Shown: positions 9,343-17,981 of the stretch, piece after piece
Numbering within the stretch: the first letter of the stretch is position 1
Layout: every line of letters begins with the position of its first letter
Assembly: GCA_000158155.1 (NCBI GenBank)
Contig: DS999405.1
Location: forward strand, 58,883 to 122,882
Direction: 5' to 3'
Length of the DNA stretch: 64,000 nt
From: a gamma proteobacterium NOR5-3
Lineage (GTDB): Bacteria; Pseudomonadota; Gammaproteobacteria; Pseudomonadales; Halieaceae
The notes under the pieces: generated by a model
Database searches by the model: none
Told to the model about the DNA's origin: nothing
Seen by the model: only the letters and a program-made list of their open reading frames with translations
Position numbers and translations under genes: made by a program

Positions 9343-10478
9343 GTAGCGACGCCCCGGAAGCCCAAATCAAGGCCGAGATACCGATCAATCGCTGGCCTCT
9401 TGTCTTCGCTGTTTTTGCGGGAATGGGGCTGCTGTTTTATCTGCTGCAACCCATTTTGTTGCCCTTTGTGTTGGGTGCGCTCATGGGTTATCTCGGGGAC
9501 CCCCTGGTGGACCGCGTGGAGGAGCGGGGGGGCAGTCGGACCTTCGGCGTTATCCTCGTATTCCTGTTTTTTACCACCCTGTCCTTGCTGGCCATGTTTT
9601 TTGCGGTACCGGTGCTTCTGCAGCAGTTGGACGGGCTGGTGGGGCGTATCCCCCTGGTTTACGCCTGGTTGCGTGATGTCGCCGTGCCCTGGTTGCAGTC
9701 GCGCACCCTGGTGACCGGCGCCAGGCTGCCGCAAATAGATTGGTCCGCGGAGTTGCTTCAGAACTGGCAATCGTTGGGCAAGGTGACGGCGACCACGGTG
9801 TCGAGTCTTACCGGCTCGGGCCTGGGTCTGCTGCTGGGTTTGGCCAATATCGCGCTGGTGCCGGTGGTGGCGTTTTACCTCATGCGGGATTGGGACGATA
9901 TTGCCGGGCGAATTTTGCATCTCATGCCCAAGGCCTGGCAGGCAGGCACCCTGCAGATGGTCAGCGAGGCTGATGAGGTCGTGGGCGCTTTTATTCGTGG
10001 TCAGTTCATCGTGATGTGCGCGCTGGGTGCTCTCTACGCGGTGGGTCTTTGGTTTGTGGGCCTGCAGCTTGCCTTGCTCCTGGGCTTTATTGCGGGACTG
10101 GCGAGTATCGTGCCGTATCTGGGTTTTATTGTGGGAATCTCTGCATCTCTGGCTGCTGCCTGGCTGCAGTTTCACGAGCCTTTGCCACTGCTGTATGTCG
10201 CAGCGGTTTTTGGGGTCGGCCAGTTGATCGAAAGCATGGTGCTCACACCTGTACTGGTGGGGAATCGCATCGGACTGCACCCTGTGGTGGTGATCTTCGC
10301 CTTGATGGCAGGAGGGCAGCTCGCCGGGTTTGTGGGAGTCGTGGTGGCTTTACCGGTCGCGGCTGTCATCAAAGTGTTTGCCAGCCACGCTCTGGTGCAT
10401 TATCGAAATAGTCAGATGTATGCCGGTGGTGATCATGAGAATGATTACGAGGGTGAGGGTGACGGCGATGACGCCTGA
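9339..10478 (+). CDS. AI-2E family (PerM-like) membrane transporter
   Basis: Polytopic inner-membrane protein of the AI-2 exporter/PerM family (379 residues, about eight predicted transmembrane segments). The PF01594-like pattern is clear: an N-terminal helical pair (LVFAVFAGMGLLFYLLQPIL), the middle FYLMRDWDDI segment and the GLQLALLLGFIAGLASIVPYLG region. The C-terminus is acidic (GDHENDYEGEGDGDDA). The ATG at 9339 overlaps the DUF2066 stop; a GTG at 9330 is a weaker alternative. The substrate cannot be told from sequence. The stop lies inside the start region of hda. Confidence 0.85.
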   Translation: MSSDAPEAQIKAEIPINRWPLVFAVFAGMGLLFYLLQPILLPFVLGALMGYLGDPLVDRVEERGGSRTFGVILVFLFFTTLSLLAMFFAVPVLLQQLDGLVGRIPLVYAWLRDVAVPWLQSRTLVTGARLPQIDWSAELLQNWQSLGKVTATTVSSLTGSGLGLLLGLANIALVPVVAFYLMRDWDDIAGRILHLMPKAWQAGTLQMVSEADEVVGAFIRGQFIVMCALGALYAVGLWFVGLQLALLLGFIAGLASIVPYLGFIVGISASLAAAWLQFHEPLPLLYVAAVFGVGQLIESMVLTPVLVGNRIGLHPVVVIFALMAGGQLAGFVGVVVALPVAAVIKVFASHALVHYRNSQMYAGGDHENDYEGEGDGDDA

Positions 10479-11175
10479 CTCTGCCACCGCCTCGAATCAG
10501 TCCCCGCAATTGCCGCTGCAGATAGGGCTGCAGGACGAGACGACCTTCGATAATTTTTTGGCCCGGGAGGCACTCGCACCGCTGCTTGATAGTATGTCCC
10601 GTCCCCACTGTGAGCCTCTGCAGTTTCTCCACGGCGCTGCGGGCGAGGGAAAGAGCCATCTGCTGCAGGCGCTTTGTCATGCGACGGACGGTGCCGTGTA
10701 TTTACCATTGGCTGTTTTGCTGGAATCCCCCCCCTCGGATTTGTTTCAGGATCTGGAATCTTCCTCGCTGCTGGCTTTGGATGACCTTGACGTGATCGCC
10801 GGGCGACGGGAATGGGAAGAAGCCTTGTTTCACCTCATCAATCGAGCTCGAGCGGCGCAGTGCCCGTTATGGATGGCCGCCCGACGCCCGGCCAATGATT
10901 TGGGCCTGCAGCTTGCCGATCTCAGTTCGCGGCTCGCCGGCGGTGTGACCTGGGCGCTCAGTGCCGCGGATGACAGCGACAAACAGGCAATATTGCAGTT
11001 TCGCGCGCGGCGTAAAGGTTTGGTACTTTCGGAGTCGGTCGCCCACTATGTGTGCTCCAGAGAAAGTCGGGCTCTTGCCGACCTCATGGAGACTTTGGAT
11101 CGTCTTGATCGGGCGTCCTTGCAACTCCAGCGTCCTCTTACCGTGCCGCTGATTCGGGAGGTTATGGCCTGGTAA
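10468..11175 (+). CDS. hda: Hda, DnaA regulatory inactivator
   Basis: DnaA-like AAA+ protein that, with the loaded sliding clamp, stimulates ATP hydrolysis by DnaA after initiation. At 235 residues it has an N-terminal clamp-binding-like motif (QLPLQI, about residues 11-16) and a Walker A-like loop GAAGEGKSHLLQA. A Walker B-type LLALDDLDVIAG and the C-terminal ADLMETLDRLDRASLQ helix follow. The start MTPDSATASN at 10468 overlaps the preceding gene by 11 bp; the longer frame upstream encodes no relevant sequence. perM-hda adjacency is conserved in related bacteria. Confidence 0.9.
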   Translation: MTPDSATASNQSPQLPLQIGLQDETTFDNFLAREALAPLLDSMSRPHCEPLQFLHGAAGEGKSHLLQALCHATDGAVYLPLAVLLESPPSDLFQDLESSSLLALDDLDVIAGRREWEEALFHLINRARAAQCPLWMAARRPANDLGLQLADLSSRLAGGVTWALSAADDSDKQAILQFRARRKGLVLSESVAHYVCSRESRALADLMETLDRLDRASLQLQRPLTVPLIREVMAW

Positions 11176-11192
11176 GGCCCGAAGTCTTTTGA

Positions 11193-11699
11193 TCAGCCCT
11201 GGGTCTGGAGTGGGAGTGCGGTGCTGTTTTTGATTTCTGTTACCGCCATATGAGAGTGTAATTCTCTGACGTCAGGATTGGCGCTGAGTGTCTCGCGCAC
11301 AAAACTTTCATAGTGACGGACGTCGCGGGTCACAATCTTGAGCATGTAGTCCCATATCCCGGTCATGGTGTAGCACTCCATGACCTCGGGGTAGCGGACG
11401 ATATCCCGCTCAAAGCTTAAGAGATTTTGCCGGCCCGTAGCGGTGAGATTGACCGTGGCGAAGACCACGACATCCATGCCCAGGGTTTCACGATTCAACA
11501 GCGCCACGCGTTCACGAATCAGTCCCTGTTGCTCCAAGCGACTGATTCGCCGCCAGCACGGTGACTGCGAAAGGTTTACCCGCTCCGCAATAGCGGCGGT
11601 GCTCAGACTGCAGTCGCTCTGAAGTAAATCCAGAATCGCTAAATCTGTACTATCGAGCTTTTCCGTCATGTTTATGTGCACATAGGCTTGTTTAGACAT
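11193..11699 (-). CDS. Lrp/AsnC family transcriptional regulator
   Basis: Small feast/famine regulator with an N-terminal winged helix (LDSTDLAILDLLQSDCSLST through SQSPCWRRISRLEQQGLI) and a C-terminal RAM/AsnC effector domain (VVVFATVNLT, VMECYTMTGIWDYMLKIV). Start at 11699 (MSKQAYVHIN); MTEKLDS at 11669 is an equally plausible start. It diverges across about 100 bp from the indolepyruvate oxidoreductase and amino-acid dehydrogenase genes. By analogy with similar pairs it probably senses an amino acid and controls them. The intergenic A/T-rich tract is a likely operator region, but no clear palindrome stands out. Confidence 0.9.
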   Translation of the reverse strand: MSKQAYVHINMTEKLDSTDLAILDLLQSDCSLSTAAIAERVNLSQSPCWRRISRLEQQGLIRERVALLNRETLGMDVVVFATVNLTATGRQNLLSFERDIVRYPEVMECYTMTGIWDYMLKIVTRDVRHYESFVRETLSANPDVRELHSHMAVTEIKNSTALPLQTQG

Positions 11700-11796
11700 A
11701 TTTTATCCAAATAGAGCTGAGATCGATAGATAAATAGCATAGTAAATCCCCTTGGCTCGTTTAGACTTTTCAAGCATAACAACGCGGGGTTTACCG

Positions 11797-14700
11797 ATGA
11801 GCAATAAGACCGTTCGCGGCATCGACGACATATCTCTGGACGATAAATATGCGTTAGACATTGATCGCGCGTACATGACCGGTATTGAGGCGCTCGTCCG
11901 TTTGCCCATGCTCCAGCACCAGCGCGACAAGCAGCGGGGCCTAAACACCGCAGCGTTTGTTTCAGGGTACCGCGGCTCACCGCTGGGGGGCGTTGATCAG
12001 GCGTTCTGGAAAGCCAAACGCTGGCTGGAGCCTCACAATGTGCATTTTCAGCCAGGCATTAATGAGGAACTCGCGGCAACGGCGGTGTGGGGGAGTCAGC
12101 AAACCAATCTGTTCAGCGGTGCACGATACGACGGTGTGTTTGCCATGTGGTATGGCAAGGGTCCCGGTGTCGATCGCAGTATGGATGTGTTTAAGCACGC
12201 CAACGCGGCAGGCACCTCCAAGTTTGGCGGTGTTCTTGCGGTAGCGGGGGACGATCATGCCTGCAAATCCTCAACCCTGCCGCATCAGTCCGAACACGAT
12301 TTTATTGCCGCATCCATCCCGGTTCTCAGTCCTTCCAATGTTCAGGAGGTGTTGGATCTGGGGGTCTATGGTTGGGAGTTGTCCCGATACTCGGGTTGCT
12401 GGGTTGCCCTTAAAGCGATCACCGAGAACATGGACTCCGCCATTTCTGCGGACCTTGATGCTTCGCGTATTCAGGTGGTGATTCCCGAAGGTTTCAAGCT
12501 TCCCGAAGGCGGTGTGCACGCCCGCTGGCCTGACCAGCCCATGGAGCAGGAAGAGCGGTTGAACCGCTACAAAATCTACGCGGCCCGGGAGTTCGCCCGG
12601 GCTAATGGCCTTAATAAGATCGTTCTGGATAGCCCCAATGCGCGCTTGGGCATTGTTACCTCGGGCAAGGCCTACCTTGATGTGATGCAGGCACTGGATG
12701 ACATGGGTATCACTGCCGGTGTTGCTGCTGAGATTGGCCTTAGGGTTTACAAGGTGGGCATGCCCTGGCCTCTTGAGCCTCAGGATACCCATGATTTTGC
12801 CGATGGCCTGGAGGAAATTCTGGTGGTGGAAGAAAAACGCTCCATCATTGAAGACCAGCTCACTGGTCAGCTTTACAACTACCCCGTCGCGGCTCGACCC
12901 AAGGTTATTGGTGAGTTCGACGAGCAGGGCCGCGATCTTTTGCCGAACCTGGGCGAGCTCACCCCCGCCAAGGTGGCCCTGGCGATTGCTTCGCGCATAA
13001 GGCGCTTCTATAAGTCCGAAGTGATGGAGCAGCGCATCACCTGGATAGAGAGCAAAGAGCTGTCTTTGGCGCGTCCTGCTGACGTCGCGGAGCGTGTACC
13101 GCATTTCTGCTCCGGCTGCCCGCATAACACCTCAACACAATTGCCTGACGGGAGTCGTGCTATGGGGGGCATCGGCTGTCACTACATGGCGACCTGGATG
13201 CCGGATCGACCGACACTGACCTTTACGCAGATGGGGGGTGAGGGTGCGACCTGGATTGGTCAGGCACCGTTTACCGATACCAAGCATGTTTTTCAGAATC
13301 TCGGCGACGGCACCTATTTTCATTCCGGGATTCTCGCTGTGCGTGCGGCGGTGGCATCCGGTGTCAATATTACCTATAAGATTCTTTACAACGATGCGGT
13401 AGCCATGACCGGCGGGCAGCCCATCGACGGATCCTTATCGATCCCGGACCTACTGCGTCAGCTTCAGGGCGAGGGTGTGCGTCGCATCGCTCTGGTCAGC
13501 GACGAGCCCGGGCAGTGGCGCGGTCATGTCCCGGCCATTGGTGGTCTGAGTATTCATCATCGCGATGAAATGGATGCCTTGCAGCGAGAGTTTCGTGAGA
13601 TTAGCGGTGCGACGGTGATCGTTTACCAGCAGACCTGCGCAGCCGAAAAGCGTCGGCGTCGTAAAAAAGGTATAGCGGAGGATCCCGCGAAGCGGCTGTT
13701 TATTAATGATGCGGTGTGTGAGGGCTGTGGAGACTGCTCGGTCAAGTCTAACTGTCTGTCCATTGTGCCCAAAGAAACCGAGCTGGGTCGCAAGCGGCAG
13801 ATTGATCAAAGTGCCTGTAACAAGGATTACAGCTGTAATCGCGGCTTTTGTCCAAGCTTTGTGACCGTCACGGGCGGTGACTTGCGCAAGCCCCGGCGTG
13901 TGAATACTGCGCAGATGGTCTTTGATCCCCTGCCGGAGCCGCAACTTCCGGATCTTGGTGACCGACCCTGGAATACTGTGGTGACCGGTGTGGGCGGTAC
14001 GGGCGTCCTTACCATTACGTCGCTGGTGGCGATGGCGGCGCATATCGAAGGTAAGGGCTGTGCAACCATGAACCAAACCGGCCTGGCTCAGAAGTTTGGT
14101 GCGGTGGTGTCTCATGTGCGCGTCGCAAAAGCCCAGGACGACATTATGGCCGTGCGAATTCCCGCAGGCGAAGCGGATTTGTTGTTGGGCTGCGATCTGG
14201 TTGTCACCACGACTTACGAAGCCATGGGTAAGGTAGCTCACGGGCGGACACACGCGGTGATTAACGATGCCGAGGTGCCCACGGCGAGTTTTATTCTCAA
14301 CCCCGACGCACGTTTTCCTACGAACACCATGAAGCAGCGCGTGCTGGAAGAAGTGGGCGACTCCGATTGCCATTTTCTGGACTCCAGCCGCATCGCGACA
14401 ACGCTCATGGGCGACTCCATTGCCAGCAATCTGTTTCTTCTGGGTTATGCCTGGCAGCGAGGCCTGGTGCCGGTGTCTGCTGCAGCGCTGGAGCGGGCTA
14501 TCGAGCTCAATGCCGTAGCCGTGGAGTTCAACAAGCAGGCGTTCCTGTACGGTCGTCGCTATGCCAATCGTCCCGATCAGGTGCTGGCGCTGCTACCTGA
14601 GTCAGTGGCGGTGGCGCAATTGACCACTGCCGAGCTCATTGAGGATCGTGCAGCCCGCCTGGTGGACTACCAGGACGCAGGCTACGCGCAGCGCTATCGA

Positions 14701-15297
14701 GACACCATGGCTGCTGTACAGACTGCGGATCCTCGTTCACAGGAGAGTGATTCGCTCACGGCTACCGTGGCGAAGTCGCTCTATAAGCTCATGGCTTACA
14801 AGGATGAGTACGAGGTCGCCAGACTCTACAGCGCGCCGGAGTTCCTGGAAAAAATCGCGGCAAAATTCGAAGGGGATTACAGTCTTCGTTTTAATCTGGC
14901 GCCGCCACTGTGGAGCAAACGAGATCCGCATTCTGGTGAATTGCAAAAAACTGAATTTGGTCCCTGGATGCTTTCAGCGTTTCGGCTGTTGGCACCGCTG
15001 CGCCGCCTTCGCGGAACCGCGTTGGATGTCTTTGGCTACACGGCCGAGCGACGGCAGGAGCGACAGGACATCAGTGACTATGAGCAACAGCTGGAGTCTC
15101 TGCGCAAGCGCATGACGACAGCTACGACGGACACGGAATATGCGCTGATTAAAGAACTATTGGCGCTGCCCCTGCAGCTCCGTGGTTTCGGGCATGTTAA
15201 GGATCGCAATCGTGAGCAACTCGCGCTCAGGCGGTCAACATTGATGAAGCGTCTGGAAGGACAGGAAGACGTGGTACAGATCGTCGAGGCGGCCTGA
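11797..15297 (+). CDS. Indolepyruvate ferredoxin oxidoreductase family protein (fused subunits)
   Basis: Oxidative decarboxylation of arylpyruvates or related 2-oxo acids to acyl-CoA with ferredoxin as electron acceptor. 1166 residues combine the alpha-type region (GYRGSPLGGVDQAFW near 55) and the TPP-binding half (CSGCPHNTST near 438; GGIGCHYMATWM; NDAVAMTGGQP). A Cys-rich 4Fe-4S-like block lies at about 638-685 (CEGCGDCSVKSNC, CNKDYSCNRGFC) and a C-terminal gamma-type domain begins with VVTGVGGTGVLTI near 728. The start MSNKTVRG at 11797 is preferred to an in-frame upstream TTG. The amino-acid dehydrogenase follows 33 bp downstream. The preferred substrate (aromatic versus branched) is not determined by the sequence I can read. 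Confidence 0.93.
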   Translation: MSNKTVRGIDDISLDDKYALDIDRAYMTGIEALVRLPMLQHQRDKQRGLNTAAFVSGYRGSPLGGVDQAFWKAKRWLEPHNVHFQPGINEELAATAVWGSQQTNLFSGARYDGVFAMWYGKGPGVDRSMDVFKHANAAGTSKFGGVLAVAGDDHACKSSTLPHQSEHDFIAASIPVLSPSNVQEVLDLGVYGWELSRYSGCWVALKAITENMDSAISADLDASRIQVVIPEGFKLPEGGVHARWPDQPMEQEERLNRYKIYAAREFARANGLNKIVLDSPNARLGIVTSGKAYLDVMQALDDMGITAGVAAEIGLRVYKVGMPWPLEPQDTHDFADGLEEILVVEEKRSIIEDQLTGQLYNYPVAARPKVIGEFDEQGRDLLPNLGELTPAKVALAIASRIRRFYKSEVMEQRITWIESKELSLARPADVAERVPHFCSGCPHNTSTQLPDGSRAMGGIGCHYMATWMPDRPTLTFTQMGGEGATWIGQAPFTDTKHVFQNLGDGTYFHSGILAVRAAVASGVNITYKILYNDAVAMTGGQPIDGSLSIPDLLRQLQGEGVRRIALVSDEPGQWRGHVPAIGGLSIHHRDEMDALQREFREISGATVIVYQQTCAAEKRRRRKKGIAEDPAKRLFINDAVCEGCGDCSVKSNCLSIVPKETELGRKRQIDQSACNKDYSCNRGFCPSFVTVTGGDLRKPRRVNTAQMVFDPLPEPQLPDLGDRPWNTVVTGVGGTGVLTITSLVAMAAHIEGKGCATMNQTGLAQKFGAVVSHVRVAKAQDDIMAVRIPAGEADLLLGCDLVVTTTYEAMGKVAHGRTHAVINDAEVPTASFILNPDARFPTNTMKQRVLEEVGDSDCHFLDSSRIATTLMGDSIASNLFLLGYAWQRGLVPVSAAALERAIELNAVAVEFNKQAFLYGRRYANRPDQVLALLPESVAVAQLTTAELIEDRAARLVDYQDAGYAQRYRDTMAAVQTADPRSQESDSLTATVAKSLYKLMAYKDEYEVARLYSAPEFLEKIAAKFEGDYSLRFNLAPPLWSKRDPHSGELQKTEFGPWMLSAFRLLAPLRRLRGTALDVFGYTAERRQERQDISDYEQQLESLRKRMTTATTDTEYALIKELLALPLQLRGFGHVKDRNREQLALRRSTLMKRLEGQEDVVQIVEAA

Positions 15298-15330
15298 GGG
15301 CCGCCCACTCATACTAATAAGGAATGAACC

Positions 15331-16401
15331 ATGAGCGTGTTTAGTGCTCCCTCTTTTGACAGCCATGAACAGGTGGTTTTTGGCGCGGATCGCAGCAGCG
15401 GGCTCCGTGCAATCATTGCGGTGCATGATACGCGCCTGGGCGCTGCCGTAGGCGGCTGTCGTATGTATCCCTATGCCACAGAGTCTGAGGCTATTGATGA
15501 TGTGCTTCGACTGTCCCGCGGGATGACCTACAAATCGGCCCTGGCGGGTTTGCCCCTGGGGGGCGGAAAGTCGGTGATTATCGGCGATCCTGCCCGGGAT
15601 AAAACCGGAGAGCTTTGGCGCGCCATGGCCAAATTTATTGACAGTCTTGGGGGGCGTTATGTGGCTGCGGAGGATTCAGGCACCTCGGTGGGGGACCTTC
15701 AGGCCATGAGCCATTACACAGATCATGTCAGTGGCTTTGCGGCCACAGAACATGGCGGTGATCCGTCACCCAGTACTGCACGGGGCGTGTTTGTCGCTAT
15801 TCGCACCGCGCTGGCCCATCGCCTGGGGGCCAGCGATTTTCACGGTGTTCGCGTTGCGATTCAGGGACTGGGTCATGTGGGGTTTTCCCTGGCCGGACTG
15901 CTGAAAAATGCCGGTGCCGAGGTGCTTGCCTCTGATATTAGTGCGGCCCATCTCGCCCGGGCGGTGGCTGAACTTGGGGTAACACCTGTGGCGTCTGAGA
16001 GCATTCTTTACGAGGATGTGGACGTGCTGGCGCCCTGCGCGCTGGGCGGGGCCTTGAACGCTGCCAGCATCGCGAGTCTCCGCGCGGGTATCATCGCCGG
16101 GGCTGCAAACAACCAGCTTCGAGAGGCTGCAGACGGGGGTCGATTGGCGGACCGGGGAATTCTTTACTGTCCTGATTTCCTCATAAACGCCGGAGGCATT
16201 ATCGATGTTCACTATCAGCGCAGTGGTCTTGATCGAGCGGACTTGAACGCTCATATCGAAAGCATTGGCGATCGACTGGCAGAGGTGCTGCAGCGTGCGG
16301 ACCGCTGTCACCGCCCAACGGGAGAGATAGCAGAAGAGCTGGCTGAGGAACTTCTGGACGCCCGGGCCCCTGTTCATGAACCGTTGCGCAGCGTAGCCTA
16401 G
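15331..16401 (+). CDS. Leu/Phe/Val-type NAD-dependent amino acid dehydrogenase
   Basis: Oxidative deamination of a branched-chain or aromatic amino acid to the 2-oxo acid, with NAD. 356 residues. The Glu/Leu/Phe/Val dehydrogenase dimerisation domain carries GGCRMYPYATESEA and the catalytic-lysine loop GLPLGGGKSVI at about 73-83. The Rossmann domain has VAIQGLGHVGFSLAGLL at about 174-190, and YVAAEDSGTSVGD is also present. A good ribosome binding site (AAGGAA) precedes the ATG. It follows the oxidoreductase in one operon, so the pair could convert an amino acid to its 2-oxo acid and then to an acyl-CoA. Leucine versus phenylalanine specificity is not resolved. Confidence 0.92.
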   Translation: MSVFSAPSFDSHEQVVFGADRSSGLRAIIAVHDTRLGAAVGGCRMYPYATESEAIDDVLRLSRGMTYKSALAGLPLGGGKSVIIGDPARDKTGELWRAMAKFIDSLGGRYVAAEDSGTSVGDLQAMSHYTDHVSGFAATEHGGDPSPSTARGVFVAIRTALAHRLGASDFHGVRVAIQGLGHVGFSLAGLLKNAGAEVLASDISAAHLARAVAELGVTPVASESILYEDVDVLAPCALGGALNAASIASLRAGIIAGAANNQLREAADGGRLADRGILYCPDFLINAGGIIDVHYQRSGLDRADLNAHIESIGDRLAEVLQRADRCHRPTGEIAEELAEELLDARAPVHEPLRSVA

Positions 16402-16415
16402 CGCTCACTGTTGAG

Positions 16416-17234
16416 TCAGGTGCTTGCTGAATCAGGGGCAAGCGCGTGCTCGGCCGCGGCGTAGCCCCCTTCCTCCAGGTGAAGATACCGACGCAGGTAG
16501 TACACCCCAAGATAGAAAGGGCCGGTATCCAGAAGCGCGACACAGGCTTTGAACAGGTAATTACTCCCTACCAATATCGCCAGTGCCTTGGTGGTGACAT
16601 CCCCTCGAAAGTAAGCGGCGCCAAACGTCACGCTGACGACCATCACGGAGTCCACCATTTGACTCATGAGCGTGCTGAAGTTGTTCCGGATCCACAGATG
16701 TTTGCCCCGCGTTACGCGTTTCCAGAAGTGAAAAAGCTGCACATCGCAATATTGCGCTGCGATGTAGGCAAGCATGGAGGCGAAGACCGCGCCCGAGGTG
16801 GTCGCATAGATTAGCTGGTAGAGCCCAATGCTGCTCTCCACGACCTCACCATTGGGGAGGGCTACGGGAGCTGCCAGCTGGATGATTTGCCAGGGCGGCA
16901 TGGCATCGGCGGGTACAGACGGGATGCTGTTTCCCAAAAAGAGCACAAATAGAATGAGAAAGTTCAGCCCCAGGCCTACGCTGACCAGAAAGTTGGCCCT
17001 GGCTTTTCCGTAGAGTTCGCAGATCAGGTCCGTGCATAAAAATGTCAGTGGGTAGGGCAGTACGCCCACTGCCAGAGCCATGGGTCCCAGCTGCACAAAT
17101 CGCGTAATGCCGATGACGTTCAACAGCGTCATGGCGCAAAGGAAGGTTCCGGCCAGCACCAGAAAAACGCGCTCGCGACGTTCCTGCAATACCGCTGGGC
17201 TCACCTTAGCTTTCCCGCTGACCGAGGTTGGCAT
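16416..17234 (-). CDS. VUT/YhhQ-family membrane protein, probable queuosine precursor transporter
   Basis: Polytopic membrane protein of the vitamin uptake transporter-like (YhhQ) family, whose E. coli member imports 7-cyano-7-deazaguanine/7-aminomethyl-deazaguanine. Diagnostic stretches: PYPLTFLCTDLICELYGKARA, then IYATTSGAVFASMLAYIAAQYCDVQLFHFWKR, and SQMVDSVMVVSVTFG. The start is uncertain: ATG 17249, ATG 17234 (used here) and GTG 17204 are all in frame. The first two overlap the 3' end of the upstream SDR gene; the GTG lies one base after the SDR stop. Either way it is coupled to the SDR. Ends 14 bp from the convergent dehydrogenase stop. Confidence 0.85.
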   Translation of the reverse strand: MPTSVSGKAKVSPAVLQERRERVFLVLAGTFLCAMTLLNVIGITRFVQLGPMALAVGVLPYPLTFLCTDLICELYGKARANFLVSVGLGLNFLILFVLFLGNSIPSVPADAMPPWQIIQLAAPVALPNGEVVESSIGLYQLIYATTSGAVFASMLAYIAAQYCDVQLFHFWKRVTRGKHLWIRNNFSTLMSQMVDSVMVVSVTFGAAYFRGDVTTKALAILVGSNYLFKACVALLDTGPFYLGVYYLRRYLHLEEGGYAAAEHALAPDSAST

Positions 17235-17907
17235 GCAGTACCGATCCATTAATTACCGGGTTGCGATGCGCCCAGTACAAAACGCCGGCGATTTCTTCGG
17301 GCTCGATGAGTCTTCCAAAACTGTTCATGCCGCCAATTTGCTGCAGCAAGGCTTCATCGTTGCCCAGGTGATTGCGTAGCATTTGTGTGTCGGTGAATCC
17401 CGGACAGATCATGGCGGTGTGAATCCCGGATCCCATGAGGTCCTGACAGGTCGCCCGCATCATGCCCAGCTGCGCGTGCTTGGAGACCACGTAGCTGAAG
17501 GTGCCGGGCACCGCCTTCTCAGCCAGTGTTGAGCCGACATAAAGCACGCTGCTCCCCGGACCCATGCCCGGCAGCAATGCGCGAGTAAGACGATTGACGG
17601 CGACCACGTTGGTTTCCAGCACCGAGCGCAGGCTGATGTCGTCACAGTCATCAGCACTGTCTTTGCGCATCTGGCTCGCGTTGTGGATCAGGCTGATCTC
17701 AGACAATCCGGAGACGCGACTCAATAAAGCGTCAATGGTGTCGCCGATGCTGTCGGGGTCTGCGAGGTCGCAAGGCAGATTGTGTACGCCGGGCACGTCG
17801 CAGAGCCGGCGCGAAAGGTTCACGACCTCATAGCCGCCATCCTGAAACGCCCGGGCCGTGGCTTCGCCGATGCCTACGCTGGCTCCGGTTATGATTGCTA
17901 TGGTCAT
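17206..17907 (-). CDS. Short-chain dehydrogenase/reductase
   Basis: NAD(P)-dependent SDR of 233 residues. The TGASVGIG cofactor loop is at residues 7-14, a VGS stretch supplies the catalytic Ser, and the active-site Tyr/Lys pair lies in SYVVSKHA near 150. The Asn of the usual NNAG is in a variant IHNASQ. The start MTIAIITG at 17907 is right before the Rossmann fold. It diverges from a PTPS-fold gene across 74 bp and precedes a YhhQ-like transporter. Because sepiapterin and dihydropterin reductases are SDRs, a pterin substrate is possible, but that is guilt by association only. Confidence 0.85.
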   Translation of the reverse strand: MTIAIITGASVGIGEATARAFQDGGYEVVNLSRRLCDVPGVHNLPCDLADPDSIGDTIDALLSRVSGLSEISLIHNASQMRKDSADDCDDISLRSVLETNVVAVNRLTRALLPGMGPGSSVLYVGSTLAEKAVPGTFSYVVSKHAQLGMMRATCQDLMGSGIHTAMICPGFTDTQMLRNHLGNDEALLQQIGGMNSFGRLIEPEEIAGVLYWAHRNPVINGSVLHANLGQRES

Positions 17908-17981
17908 GCTATTCTCCCTCGGAATTTTGTGATCATACGCCACTCGCTAGTGAACAGAATACGCGATAAGGAAGGGATCGG

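Noticed and set aside
9324-10280. 318-codon open frame antisense to the AI-2E/PerM gene
   Set aside because: Composition is Gln/His/Arg-rich with no recognisable domain, and it mirrors a clear membrane protein gene on the plus strand; a shadow frame of GC-rich DNA.
11700-11796. Lrp binding palindromes and a lrp promoter (TGC TATTTA on the minus strand)
   Set aside because: The region is A/T-rich and a plausible operator, but no symmetric motif or good -10 match is clear enough to list.
12271-14373. Two long minus-strand frames (284 and 307 codons) opposite the indolepyruvate oxidoreductase
   Set aside because: No family features, no ribosome binding sites, and fully inside a strongly supported coding gene.
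17908-17981. Short inverted sequence CACTCGCTAGTG between the SDR and PTPS genes considered as an operator
   Set aside because: Only four complementary base pairs; well within chance.
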